Assembly: GCF_050908845.1 (NCBI RefSeq)
Contig: NZ_CP194171.1
Location: forward strand, 62,001 to 126,000
Length of the DNA: 64,000 nucleotides
Direction of reading: 5' to 3'
Source of the DNA: Marinobacterium_D sp050908845
Lineage (GTDB): Bacteria; Pseudomonadota; Gammaproteobacteria; Pseudomonadales; Balneatricaceae
How positions within the stretch are numbered: the stretch's first letter is position 1; every line of letters starts with the position of its first letter. The translations under genes and the position numbers were made by a program. Below, one piece after another: positions 45,422-53,602 of the stretch. The notes beneath the pieces were generated by a model. That model ran no database searches, had not been told where the DNA came from, and saw only the letters and a program-made list of their open reading frames with translations.

Positions 45422-46670
45422 GCGGCGCCGGCTGATCCAGGCCCATGGCGGCCCGGGCCAACAGCGTCTTGCCCAGGGGGCATATCTCCAGCGCCACCAG
45501 TCCCAGGTCGCGCAGCAGCGCAAGTCCCGGCTGTTCACTGGTAAACATCTTCATGGTGCGGTCACTGAACTGGATGGTGCGATACTGATCGGAGCGGCGC
45601 GCCGCCTCAAACATCTGCAGCGCGTGCAGCTCCCCGAGTGGCAGACCTTCGCGCCGACGTTCAATGATCAGGTCGGCCAGCGCAACGACACCGCGAAACG
45701 CCAGGTTGAATCCCTGCCCCGCGATCGGATGGAGTGCATGAGCCGCATTACCGAGCACCACAAGGCCCGCCCGCACCTGCTCTTCGGCCAGTACCAGCTT
45801 TAACGGGTAGTGGAAGCGCTCACCCACGCGCACAAAACGACCGGCACGGTAGCCGAAGCGATCCTGCAGTTTACGCAGGAAAGCGGCATCATCCAGCGCC
45901 AGCACCTCGTCCACCTCGGCTTCAGGCAGGGTCCATACCAGACCGCAGCGCGCCTGGCCATCCAGGTCCTCACCCGGCAGCAGTGCGATCGGTCCGGTAT
46001 CGGTGAAACGCTCATAGGCCACGCCACCGTGGGACCTGTCCAGACTGACATTGGCGACCAGCGCATGCTGCTCGTAGCTGCTTTGCGTATAGCCGATTCC
46101 CAGCTTTTCCCGCAGCGCAGAGCGACCGCCATCGGCGACCACCACCAGGCCGGCCTTGAGAGTGCGCTGACCCTGCTCGCTGCTGATCTGTACTTCACTG
46201 CCATCGGCGCGGTTATCCAGGTCCAGTACCTGGGCCGGGGAGATAAAATCGATCCAGGGGGAACCCTGCTGACCCAACTGGCTCAGCAGCACCTGGCCAA
46301 GCCAGTGGTTTTCCACCACATAGCCCAGCGCCGGCACCTGCTCACGCCGGGCATCGAGCCGTGTGACGCCAAAACGGCCACGATCCGAGACGTGGATATG
46401 TTCGATAGGCGTCAAGTGTTCCACCAGCCGATCCCAGATGCCCATACGCTCAAAAGGCGCACGTATACCGTAGGCCAGCGCCGTGGAACGGGCATCGTAG
46501 CTGGGCTGAAAGACCGGTTCGCCGGCGGCCGGCATCGCCTCGGCCTCGACAACAGCGATACGCAGTTCCAGCTCCTGAGCCACCGGCAGCAGCGCGCAGG
46601 CCAGACTCGCGCCTACCATGCCGCCACCGACAATCACCAGATCATAGTCGTTTCGCATCGACTCGTTCAC
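45411..46670 (-). CDS. ubiH: 2-octaprenyl-6-methoxyphenyl hydroxylase UbiH
   Basis: 419-residue FAD monooxygenase of aerobic ubiquinone synthesis (C1 hydroxylation). DLVIVGGGMVGASLACAL gives the N-terminal Rossmann motif, VVADGGRSALREKLGI the DG motif and VLGNAAHALHPIAGQGFNLAFRG the C-terminal FAD motif. The GTG start at 46670 overlaps the pepP stop by 4 nt (GTGA); an ATG four codons later (46658) is an alternative start. Paired with ubiI downstream. Confidence 0.9.
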   Translation of the reverse strand: MNESMRNDYDLVIVGGGMVGASLACALLPVAQELELRIAVVEAEAMPAAGEPVFQPSYDARSTALAYGIRAPFERMGIWDRLVEHLTPIEHIHVSDRGRFGVTRLDARREQVPALGYVVENHWLGQVLLSQLGQQGSPWIDFISPAQVLDLDNRADGSEVQISSEQGQRTLKAGLVVVADGGRSALREKLGIGYTQSSYEQHALVANVSLDRSHGGVAYERFTDTGPIALLPGEDLDGQARCGLVWTLPEAEVDEVLALDDAAFLRKLQDRFGYRAGRFVRVGERFHYPLKLVLAEEQVRAGLVVLGNAAHALHPIAGQGFNLAFRGVVALADLIIERRREGLPLGELHALQMFEAARRSDQYRTIQFSDRTMKMFTSEQPGLALLRDLGLVALEICPLGKTLLARAAMGLDQPAPRLR

Positions 46671-47980
46671 TGTGCCATCAACGCCTCGATCTCGGCCACG
46701 CTCTTGGGCACACCGGACGTCAGCACCTCGCAGCCCTGTTCGGTAACCACCACGTCGTCCTCGACACGGATGCCGATACCGCGCCAGCGCGGCTCGACAT
46801 TTTCGTTCTGCGGCGACACGTAGAGCCCCGGCTCAACGGTCATCACCATTCCCGGCTCCAGCGGCCGCCACTCACCATTGACCTTGTAGTTGCCCACATC
46901 ATGCACATCCATGCCGAGCCAGTGGCCGATGCGGTGCATATAGAAATCGCGGTAGGCGCCCTGCTCGATCAGCTCATCCACATCACCGCTGAGCAGACCC
47001 AGTTCGACAAGGCCTGACGTCAGCATCTGCACCGACAGATCGTGGACTTCGTTCCACGGCAGACCCGGTTTGATCAACTCGATGCAGGCCTGGTTGGTCT
47101 TCAATACCAGTTCATACAGGGCCCGTTGCTCATCGCTGAAGCGGCCGTTAGCCGGGAAGGTGCGGGTGATATCGCTGGCGTAGCAGTCCAGCTCGCAGCC
47201 CGCATCGATCAGCACCAGATCACCATCGTTCATCGGTGCATCGTTTTCGATGTAGTGCAGGATGCAGCCGTTGGCACCGGCTCCGACGATCGGGCTGTAG
47301 GCCTGGAAACGCGCCCCTGCACTCATGCAGTGGCTGATGATCCTGCCTTCCAGCTCATATTCGTAGCGCCCCGGAGCCGCCAGTTTCATCGCCTCGCAGT
47401 GCGCCTCGGCGGAGATGGCTGCAGCCTGGCGCATCACGGCCAGCTCCTCTTCATCCTTGAACAGGCGCATCTCGTGCAGCAGGTTATCCAGCAGCACCAA
47501 CTCTTCTGGTGCCTCTGCCCCCAGACGGGCCTTGGCGCGCACGGCGTTAAGCCAGCTCAGTACCTGGGCATCCAGTGCGTCGTCGCTACCGACAGCGTAG
47601 TAGAGGCGGCGGGCACCATCCAGCAGTTCAGGGATATGCTCATCCTGCTCATCGAGATCAAACGCCTGATCGGCACCAAAGCGCTCGACACAGCCTTCGG
47701 GGCCGGCACGGTAGCCGGTCCAGATCTCCATGGCCGGATCCCGCGGCGGGCAGAACAACACCACTTCGCCCTCTTCACGCCCGGGCTTGAGCAGCAGCAG
47801 CGCATCGGGTTCGTTAAAGCCGGTCAGGTAATAGAAGTCACTGTTCTGGCGGAACGGAAACTCCGCATCGCGGTTGCGGGTTGCCAGACTGGCGCCGGCC
47901 ACCAGGGCCACACTGCCCTCGGGCAGGGCCTCGAGCAGGCGGCGGCGACGCTGTGCATAACATTGCTGACTGATTTTCAT
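46667..47980 (-). CDS. pepP: Xaa-Pro aminopeptidase P
   Basis: 437-residue dinuclear-manganese peptidase that removes an N-terminal residue preceding proline. The pita-bread catalytic domain shows the metal ligands in LVLIDAGCELDCYASDITRTFP (two Asp), HRIGHWLGMDVHD (His), TVEPGLY (Glu) and RGIGIRVEDDV (Glu). The N-terminal domain has the ASLATRNRDAEFPFRQNSDFYYLTGF signature. Upstream of ubiH with a 4-nt overlap, as in other gammaproteobacteria. Confidence 0.96.
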   Translation of the reverse strand: MKISQQCYAQRRRRLLEALPEGSVALVAGASLATRNRDAEFPFRQNSDFYYLTGFNEPDALLLLKPGREEGEVVLFCPPRDPAMEIWTGYRAGPEGCVERFGADQAFDLDEQDEHIPELLDGARRLYYAVGSDDALDAQVLSWLNAVRAKARLGAEAPEELVLLDNLLHEMRLFKDEEELAVMRQAAAISAEAHCEAMKLAAPGRYEYELEGRIISHCMSAGARFQAYSPIVGAGANGCILHYIENDAPMNDGDLVLIDAGCELDCYASDITRTFPANGRFSDEQRALYELVLKTNQACIELIKPGLPWNEVHDLSVQMLTSGLVELGLLSGDVDELIEQGAYRDFYMHRIGHWLGMDVHDVGNYKVNGEWRPLEPGMVMTVEPGLYVSPQNENVEPRWRGIGIRVEDDVVVTEQGCEVLTSGVPKSVAEIEALMAQ

Positions 47981-48004
47981 GGTTGATCGATCCTTACAGG
48001 CGGG

Positions 48005-48598
48005 TCAGTGCAGTGTCCGGGGCGTCGGTTCCTTTTCCGGCTCGGCCACCCGGTTGCACTCGTTGAACATCAACATTGCTGCCATGCGGACATACTCCTG
48101 GACCTCCATCAGATCAGCCTCATCCTCTTCCGAATCCACATCGGTATCGGCGGCGATCTGGGCGATCTGGGCCAGATCCTGCAAGCCTTCCTGGGCTTCT
48201 GCGGAGAGCTTCTGTGACTGCTTGGTGTGCAGACCAAAGCCGCTCAGGAAGCCACTGCACCAGCTGCCAAGTGCTTCGGCTCGCTGGGCCAGCATCTGCT
48301 CATCGTCCGGCAGCAGCAGGGCGAAATCGAAATCATCGGATTCGTACTGCGCCAGCGTGCGCTGGTAGAGTTCGATCAGGCCAAGCTTGGTGGTTTCCTG
48401 CTTCAGCGCACTGACATCCATCAGCTCCAGGAACACCCGCAACAGGGTATCGGCGTCGAAGCGCGCTCCCGCGGCCAGCTGGCCGGCAAGCAGGCCGTGC
48501 AACTCGGCCGGGGATACGGCCAGCACCCCCTCCTCGATCAGCAGGTTGGCAACAATATCGAAATCGGGCAGCTCAACTGCGGCATCTTCGCGGGTCAT
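48005..48598 (-). CDS. UPF0149 (YgfB/YecA-like) family protein
   Basis: 197 residues, acidic and helical, with the family features ELHGLLAGQLAAGARF near residue 35 and LGSWCSGFLSGFGL near residue 110. Relatives lie directly before pepP-ubiH in E. coli (ygfB) and Pseudomonas, where YgfB affects beta-lactamase induction; the molecular function in general is unclear. It precedes pepP by 24 nt and probably heads the ygfB-pepP-ubiH-ubiI operon. Confidence 0.88.
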   Translation of the reverse strand: MTREDAAVELPDFDIVANLLIEEGVLAVSPAELHGLLAGQLAAGARFDADTLLRVFLELMDVSALKQETTKLGLIELYQRTLAQYESDDFDFALLLPDDEQMLAQRAEALGSWCSGFLSGFGLHTKQSQKLSAEAQEGLQDLAQIAQIAADTDVDSEEDEADLMEVQEYVRMAAMLMFNECNRVAEPEKEPTPRTLH

Positions 48599-48731
48599 AA
48601 TCAGGATACATTCTGTCGGTCAGAGGAAGCGCGGCCCGGCGGCGCGGCCCGCGCGTTGGTTGGGGCTAATGCTAGCACCTCAGCCCTTACAGGGCCACGA
48701 AAGCCAATGCGGGCGGCAGGCTGACCGGGCT

Positions 48732-51653
48732 TCAGCCTGTTTCTACGCAGACCCGGTCCCGCCCCCCTTCTTTGGCGCGGTAGAGCGCCTCGTCGGCGCG
48801 CATACTGAGACTTTTCTGACGATCCCCGGCCTGCCAGCAGGCCAGGCCTATACTGATTGTGCGTTTCCCCGCGGTCGGGAACGCGTGAGCTCTGACCTCA
48901 TCGCACAGACGCTGCGCCAGCTGCTCAGCCTCTTTCAGATCGGTTTTGGGACAGATCACCATAAACTCCTCGCCGCCCCAACGGGCGAGGGTATCCCCAT
49001 CCCGGCAGTTCAGATCCAACAGCGCCGCAAAGTCGGTCAGCAGCGCATCGCCCACCTCGTGACCGAAGCGGTCGTTAACCTCCTTGAAGTGATCGATATC
49101 GATCAGCAGCACCGAAAAGCCAGAACCGCTGCCTTCGGCGTTCTCTATCTCCCGCTCGAACACCTGCTCGATATAAAGGCGGTTCTTCAACCTTGTCAGG
49201 CGGTCGGTCACCGACAGCTGCTCCAGCATGCGGTTTTTTACCGTCAGCTCCTCGTGGGCCTGCTGCAGCTGTTCATTACTCTCGCGAATACGGTTGTTCA
49301 GTCGCGCCAGCTTACGGTTCCACACCAGGATCACACCCAGCAGCATCGCCGCGCCCAAAGAGGTCTGGGCCAGGAGCCGGTAATCGGTGGTTTCTGCCAC
49401 CGGTGTCAGCTGCAGCCAGCGGCTGGCGATCTGTTCACGCTGATCATCGGCCAGCGAAGCCAGGGTCTTGTTCATGATCCGGCTTAACACCGCATCCTCG
49501 GCCCGCATCGCCATGCGCAGGGCATAACGGTTGTTGAGCTGGCCGGATATTTTCAGGTCTCCATAAACACGCCGGCTCAGCTCCCGACCCAGCACCGGCA
49601 GGCTGTCGGCGACACCGAATACCTCGCCGTCATTGAGCGCTGTGAGAGCCGCCTCCAGTGTGGGGTAGGGCTGCAGCTGAACCGGTTCTTCAAGATCGCG
49701 CAGAAACTCCTGCACCTCACCGTTCTCAACAACGGCCAGTGTGCGTCCGTCGACCTGCGCCAGGTCGCTGACGAACACCTCATCAGGCCCTGTCGCGACC
49801 ACCAGCGGCAGGGTAAACAGCGGCTGGGTAAAGGAAAGTCCCTCAAGCCGGTTCAACAATGGGGAAGTTGCGACCAGATCGCAGCGCCCGCCTTTCAGCC
49901 CGGCAATTGCCTGCAGATAGTTATCCACCGGCTCTACCCGAAAATCGATACCGGAGTTATTCCTCAGTATCTCCAGCATATCGGCAAAGGCACCAATCAC
50001 CCGGCCCTCATCGCCGGTCTTTTCCAGCGGCATATTATTGCGCTGTACACAGATCTTTACCGCGGTGCGAGACTCAAGCCACTCCAGTTCCTCGCCCCTG
50101 AGGTGGACGTAGTTGGCCGGTGAGCGCGCACTGGCGAGCCACTTTTGCTGCAGGGCGCGCTTCTCCTCTTCGGTCAGGCTGTCCATCGCCTTCTGCAGGA
50201 TATCCCGCAGCAACGGCTGCTCCTCGCGCACCGCGATTCTCAGCGACAGGGGCTCACCGCCACCGATACTCAGGGTACTCTGGCTCTCAAGATTGGGGAC
50301 GCCGTATTTCTGACTGAGGTGATCGGCCACGGTCATCAGCTCGATGGTGGCATCCGCTTCGCCGGTGCTGATCTGCATCAGCGCGTCCAGGCTGTCGGCC
50401 GAGGGAACCACCTTCATGCCCGGTATCCGGCTGAGCTGGTCAAACATGTAAAAGCCGTCCGGCAGCACCAGCGTTTTCTGTTTCAGCTGATCGAAACTCT
50501 CGATCGGCAGCGTGCCTTCGTGCCGGTACAGCGCCTGCGCCAGGCGCACATAGGGACGGGTAAACTCAAGGTAGGTTTCCCGCGCATCACTGCGCACGAT
50601 GTTCATCATTACATCGAGGCGCCCTTCCCGCATCATCTGCAGATACTCGTCCCAGCTGGCACCGGATACGAAGTTAACCTCCAGCCCGGCCTTCTCCGCC
50701 AACAGCTTGATCAGATCCATGGAGTGACCGCGGGGGCGACCGTTTTCGAAAAAGTTATACGGCTCGAAATTACTCTCGTTGTGTACACGAATGACCGGGT
50801 TCTGTTTAACGAACTCGCGCTCTTCCGGCGTCAGCGCCACGGTACGTGCCTGGCGGATAAAACCCAGAGATGCTCGACCGACCCAGCGGTCGATCAGGGT
50901 TTCCCAATCCGCTTCCGTGATCGCGTCCAGCCCCTTCTGGATGATGGAACGCAGCAGCGGCTTTTCGGGCTGCACACCAAAGCGCAGGTCTTCACGACCC
51001 ACGTTGCGCAGCTGGAACTCGCCGGCCACCTTGATATTGGTATAGGCGTTGGTCGAGGCATAGTGATAGCCGGAGGTCAGGTTCTGTATCGCTGCGTCGA
51101 CCTCACCGTAAGCCAGGGCGCGGACAAGGCTGGCATAGTCATCGTACTCACGGATCTCCAGATCGTTCTGGGCCCTGAGTTCACGCGCATAAAAGATATT
51201 CCTGAGCACCCCCACCCGCTTGCCTGACAGGTCGGCAAGTCCCTGGTAGTCACCAAACTCCTTGCGGGTAAAGACAACGGTGGGAATCTCGAAATAGGGA
51301 GTGGTGTAGAGTGTGAAGGGCGTGCGCTCGGGCTTGAAGGAGATATCGGAGATCGCATCGATCTGCCGCTCCTCGAGCATGCGCAGGTTATTGGACCATT
51401 CGCCGGTGCTTAACTCGATCTTGAGCCCCGTCTTCTGCTCAATCAGTGTGACCAGGTCCGGCACGAAACCGCGTAGCTCGCCCTCTTCAATATAGGAAAA
51501 GGGAACAAAGTCGTACATGGCCGCCATGCTGACCGGTTCGCCCTGGGCGACCAACGCGGCCTCACGGTCAGTCAGCGTCGCGTTTTCCCCGGCCAGAGCC
51601 AAACGGGGCAGCAACACAGCCAAAAGTAACAAAAGGGTAATGAAATACGGCAC
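48732..51653 (-). CDS. Membrane diguanylate cyclase with three tandem periplasmic solute-binding domains
   Basis: 973 residues. A signal sequence (1-21, ending ALA) is followed by three type-3 solute-binding-like domains (about 38-270, 285-515 and 530-745; each opens with an E-x-x-[FW]-x-[KE]-type helix and a xIRV/xVKICV strand). Then come one TM segment (760-780), a coiled coil (780-815) and a GGDEF domain (815-973). The catalytic site GGEEF (893-897) is intact, and an RxxD inhibitory site (R884-D887) lies five residues before it, so an active, product-inhibited c-di-GMP synthase is predicted. Amino-acid-like ligands are likely inputs. Confidence 0.9.
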   Translation of the reverse strand: MPYFITLLLLLAVLLPRLALAGENATLTDREAALVAQGEPVSMAAMYDFVPFSYIEEGELRGFVPDLVTLIEQKTGLKIELSTGEWSNNLRMLEERQIDAISDISFKPERTPFTLYTTPYFEIPTVVFTRKEFGDYQGLADLSGKRVGVLRNIFYARELRAQNDLEIREYDDYASLVRALAYGEVDAAIQNLTSGYHYASTNAYTNIKVAGEFQLRNVGREDLRFGVQPEKPLLRSIIQKGLDAITEADWETLIDRWVGRASLGFIRQARTVALTPEEREFVKQNPVIRVHNESNFEPYNFFENGRPRGHSMDLIKLLAEKAGLEVNFVSGASWDEYLQMMREGRLDVMMNIVRSDARETYLEFTRPYVRLAQALYRHEGTLPIESFDQLKQKTLVLPDGFYMFDQLSRIPGMKVVPSADSLDALMQISTGEADATIELMTVADHLSQKYGVPNLESQSTLSIGGGEPLSLRIAVREEQPLLRDILQKAMDSLTEEEKRALQQKWLASARSPANYVHLRGEELEWLESRTAVKICVQRNNMPLEKTGDEGRVIGAFADMLEILRNNSGIDFRVEPVDNYLQAIAGLKGGRCDLVATSPLLNRLEGLSFTQPLFTLPLVVATGPDEVFVSDLAQVDGRTLAVVENGEVQEFLRDLEEPVQLQPYPTLEAALTALNDGEVFGVADSLPVLGRELSRRVYGDLKISGQLNNRYALRMAMRAEDAVLSRIMNKTLASLADDQREQIASRWLQLTPVAETTDYRLLAQTSLGAAMLLGVILVWNRKLARLNNRIRESNEQLQQAHEELTVKNRMLEQLSVTDRLTRLKNRLYIEQVFEREIENAEGSGSGFSVLLIDIDHFKEVNDRFGHEVGDALLTDFAALLDLNCRDGDTLARWGGEEFMVICPKTDLKEAEQLAQRLCDEVRAHAFPTAGKRTISIGLACWQAGDRQKSLSMRADEALYRAKEGGRDRVCVETG

Positions 51654-51754
51654 GGTGAACGATCCCTGCGCAATCCCTGCTGATCATTGGGTAAACATGC
51701 CACCCCGGACCGGTCAGGGCAAGGTGAAGCCGCTTTAATCGCCCGCGTCCCCGA

Positions 51755-51783
51755 TTGACCCTCTGTGTACTGCTGTTTATAGT
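51755..51783 (+). promoter_or_regulatory. sigma70 promoter for the zapA operon
   Basis: TTGACC (51755-51760), 17 bp, TATAGT (51778-51783). It lies in the 186-nt divergent spacer between the diguanylate cyclase gene and the ZapB-like gene; predicted start near 51790, about 50 nt before the first ATG. Confidence 0.72.
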
Positions 51784-51839
51784 CGCCCTGACGGCAGTCT
51801 TCATCCGAAGGTGGCCGGCCAAGTCATAGAGGCTACGCG

Positions 51840-52049
51840 ATGTCCGAACACTACTTCAACGCACTGGAACTGAAGATCGACCGTTTACTGTCAAGGCTCG
51901 ATCAGTTGGAGCAGGAAAACAGCTATCTGCGCGAGCAAACGGGCAAACTGCGCGAGGAACGCGCACAGCTTATACAGTTGCATGACCAGACCCGCGACAA
52001 GGTTGAGGGCATGATCTCGCGTCTCAAAGCACTGGAGCAGCAAGCATGA
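51840..52049 (+). CDS. Small coiled-coil protein, TIGR02449/ZapB-like
   Basis: 69 residues, almost entirely one heptad-patterned helix (LELKIDRLLSRLDQLEQENSYLREQTGKL). Small coiled coils in this position before zapA in pseudomonads belong to the TIGR02449 family and resemble the division factor ZapB. An AGAGG ribosome binding site lies 8 nt upstream. The stop overlaps the zapA ATG by 4 nt (ATGA), arguing for coupled synthesis and a joint role at the Z ring. Confidence 0.85.
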   Translation: MSEHYFNALELKIDRLLSRLDQLEQENSYLREQTGKLREERAQLIQLHDQTRDKVEGMISRLKALEQQA

Positions 52050-52369
52050 GTCAGGACGCACGCACCGTTACCGTAAAGCTACTGGACAAGGAATACACCA
52101 TCAGCTGCCCGGACGGCGCGGAAGCCGAGCTGCTGGCCTCTGCCGACCACCTGGACAGCAAGATGCGGGAGATCAAGTCCAGCGGCAAGATCGTTGGGCT
52201 CGAGCGCATCGCCGTTATGGCGGCACTGAACGTCTCTCACGAACTTATCAAAAGCCGGGCCCAGACCCAGCAGAATATCGAGATGCAGCTGAAACGTCTC
52301 GGCAACAAGATCGACCGCTCCCTCGAACATGAGGCGAAGGACGCAAACAAGCCCACCGATGACGCCTGA
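52046..52369 (+). CDS. zapA: Cell division protein ZapA
   Basis: 107 residues. The N-terminal FtsZ-binding domain (VTVKLLDKEYTISCPDGAEAELLASADHLDSKM) and the central ERIAVMAALNVSHELI helix match ZapA, followed by a coiled-coil tail. ZapA bundles FtsZ protofilaments. The order zapA-6S RNA-ygfA downstream is conserved in gammaproteobacteria. Confidence 0.93.
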   Translation: MSQDARTVTVKLLDKEYTISCPDGAEAELLASADHLDSKMREIKSSGKIVGLERIAVMAALNVSHELIKSRAQTQQNIEMQLKRLGNKIDRSLEHEAKDANKPTDDA

Positions 52370-52449
52370 AAAACTCTCATAGTCATTATTTATCTTTATA
52401 TTTCAAAAGATTATAAGCTCCGTAGCAAAAGCTTAAAAAATTACAAGAG

Positions 52450-52477
52450 CTGACATTCACACCTGCCGCGGTATAAT
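52450..52477 (+). promoter_or_regulatory. sigma70 promoter of 6S RNA
   Basis: CTGACA (52450-52455), 16 bp, perfect TATAAT (52472-52477). The start is predicted at about 52484, at the expected 5' end of 6S RNA. Confidence 0.75.
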
Positions 52478-52483
52478 AGGGAT

Positions 52484-52664
52484 CACTTCCTGGGGTGTTC
52501 GCTAGTCGGTTAAGTCCCTCGAGCCGATAAGCACTACCCAGAGGATGGCAACCAGGTGTTGTGTGCATGTCCGATCACTCGGAAAGCCTGATATATCTGA
52601 TGATATCCTCGACCTGAACCTTAGGGTTCAGGGCCACAACCGATGTCGGCACCCTGGGAGGCCC
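52484..52664 (+). ncRNA. ssrS: 6S RNA
   Basis: About 181 nt. The ends pair to a closing stem (CTTCCTGGGGTG near 52486 with CACCCTGGGAGG near 52650). Conserved 6S landmarks are present: TGTTCGC at the 5' side, TCCCTCGAGCCGAT, GCATGTCCGATC, TCGGAAAGCCT and a CCTTAGGGTTCAGGGCCACAACC 3' segment. 6S RNA mimics an open promoter and sequesters sigma70 RNA polymerase in stationary phase. Location between zapA and ygfA is the classic one. The exact 3' end is uncertain by a few bases. Confidence 0.9.
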
Positions 52665-52668
52665 TACC

Positions 52669-53286
52669 TTGAACACTGTTCCTGCAGAAAAACGTTCCCT
52701 GCGTCAGCAGATGCGTCGTCAACGTCGCAGCCTGAGCCGCGCACAGCAGCGTGCCGCCGCGATCGGCGTGCGCAATCGTATCCGTCACCAGCTCTGGTTT
52801 CTCAAGGCACGACATATCGCCCTTTACCTGCCCAATGACGGCGAGATCGATCCGGGCCCGTTATTGAAGCTGTGCTGGAAAATGGGCAAGAAGGTCTATC
52901 TGCCGGTGCTGCACCCGATACGCCACAACCGGCTCTGGTTCGTCAGCTACACACCCAAAACCCGCATGAGCCCCAACCGTTTCGGCATTCCTGAGCCGTC
53001 GCTGCAAAAACATCCGCGACGCCCGGCATGGGCCATGGACCTGGTGATGCTGCCACTGGTGGCCTTTGACGCAGACGGAAACAGGATGGGCATGGGCGGT
53101 GGCTTTTACGACCGCACCTTCGGCTACAAACTGAAAGAGAAAAGCATGAAAGGGGCCCGATTGATCGGCCTGGCCCACGAATTTCAGAGGGTAGAAGAGC
53201 TGCCGGTACAACCCTGGGATGTACCGCTGTTCGGTATAGTGACCGACAAGGCGAGTTATATTCGCCGTCCGTCCCTTAGCTGTTGA
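52669..53286 (+). CDS. ygfA: 5-formyltetrahydrofolate cyclo-ligase
   Basis: 205-residue enzyme converting 5-formyl-THF to 5,10-methenyl-THF with ATP. The basic N-terminus (KRSLRQQMRRQRRSL) and the ATP/substrate motif DADGNRMGMGGGFYDRTF (about 140-157) are diagnostic. The start appears to be TTG at 52669: GGGAGG (52656-52661) lies 7 nt upstream. An ATG 14 codons later (52711) would cut into the conserved basic helix. That Shine-Dalgarno is part of the 3' arm of the 6S RNA stem. Co-transcribed with 6S RNA in related bacteria. Confidence 0.92.
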   Translation: MNTVPAEKRSLRQQMRRQRRSLSRAQQRAAAIGVRNRIRHQLWFLKARHIALYLPNDGEIDPGPLLKLCWKMGKKVYLPVLHPIRHNRLWFVSYTPKTRMSPNRFGIPEPSLQKHPRRPAWAMDLVMLPLVAFDADGNRMGMGGGFYDRTFGYKLKEKSMKGARLIGLAHEFQRVEELPVQPWDVPLFGIVTDKASYIRRPSLSC

Positions 53287-53401
53287 ACGCCTGCTGCACC
53301 AGCGAAGTAAGCTGCAGGTCGGTCTGGGAAACTCCGGTCATCAGTGCACCGACAACAAACACAAGAACCAGAATGAGAACCAGATCGGGACTCTTCTTCA
53401 T
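53276..53401 (-). CDS. Predicted 41-residue single-pass membrane protein
   Basis: A short reading frame from ATG 53401 to TAA 53276. It starts MKKSPDLVLILVLVFVVGAL, with a positively charged N-terminus and one hydrophobic span (residues about 7-24), followed by a short polar tail (SQTDLQLTSLVQQAFNS). It overlaps the 3' end of ygfA tail-to-tail by 11 nt. A GGAAC about 10 nt upstream is a weak ribosome binding site. It fills otherwise empty sequence, and its composition is like known small inner-membrane proteins. No function can be assigned. Confidence 0.6.
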   Translation of the reverse strand: MKKSPDLVLILVLVFVVGALMTGVSQTDLQLTSLVQQAFNS

Positions 53402-53523
53402 GTGAGACAACGTTCCATCAAAATTAACTAGCTTTCAGGAGGGCCTGAGACCAGTGGTGGCGGGCTCTCCAACGATTCGTAACAGTTGTGTGACAAAGAA
53501 TCTGCGCTAGTGTTCCACAGTTC

Positions 53524-53574
53524 AAAAAAAAAGCAACAGATCTGACAGAGATCGGTGGATAATTATCAGATCTG
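53524..53574 (-). terminator. Intrinsic terminator after the AEC transporter gene
   Basis: On the minus strand CAGATCTGA (53566-53574) pairs with TCAGATCTG (53537-53545) across a 20-nt loop, followed by TTGC and a nine-U run (53524-53532). Each arm is itself palindromic (the second lies in a 14-bp palindrome, 53564-53577), so a double operator is a less likely alternative. The rest of 53402-53602 shows no gene and no clear promoter for the small ORF. Confidence 0.7.
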
Positions 53575-53602
53575 ATACAAAAACATGCGTTTACTCAATT
53601 TT

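Noticed and set aside
45341..45538. N-terminal extension of UbiI into ubiH
   Set aside because: The extra residues are a Trp/Cys/Arg-rich out-of-frame reading of ubiH; the GTG at 45340 with AAGAGG fits the family start.
53537..53577. Two CAGATCTG palindromes 30 bp apart, looking like a tandem operator
   Set aside because: Their arms pair with each other and are followed by a nine-U run just after the AEC stop codon, so an intrinsic terminator explains them better.
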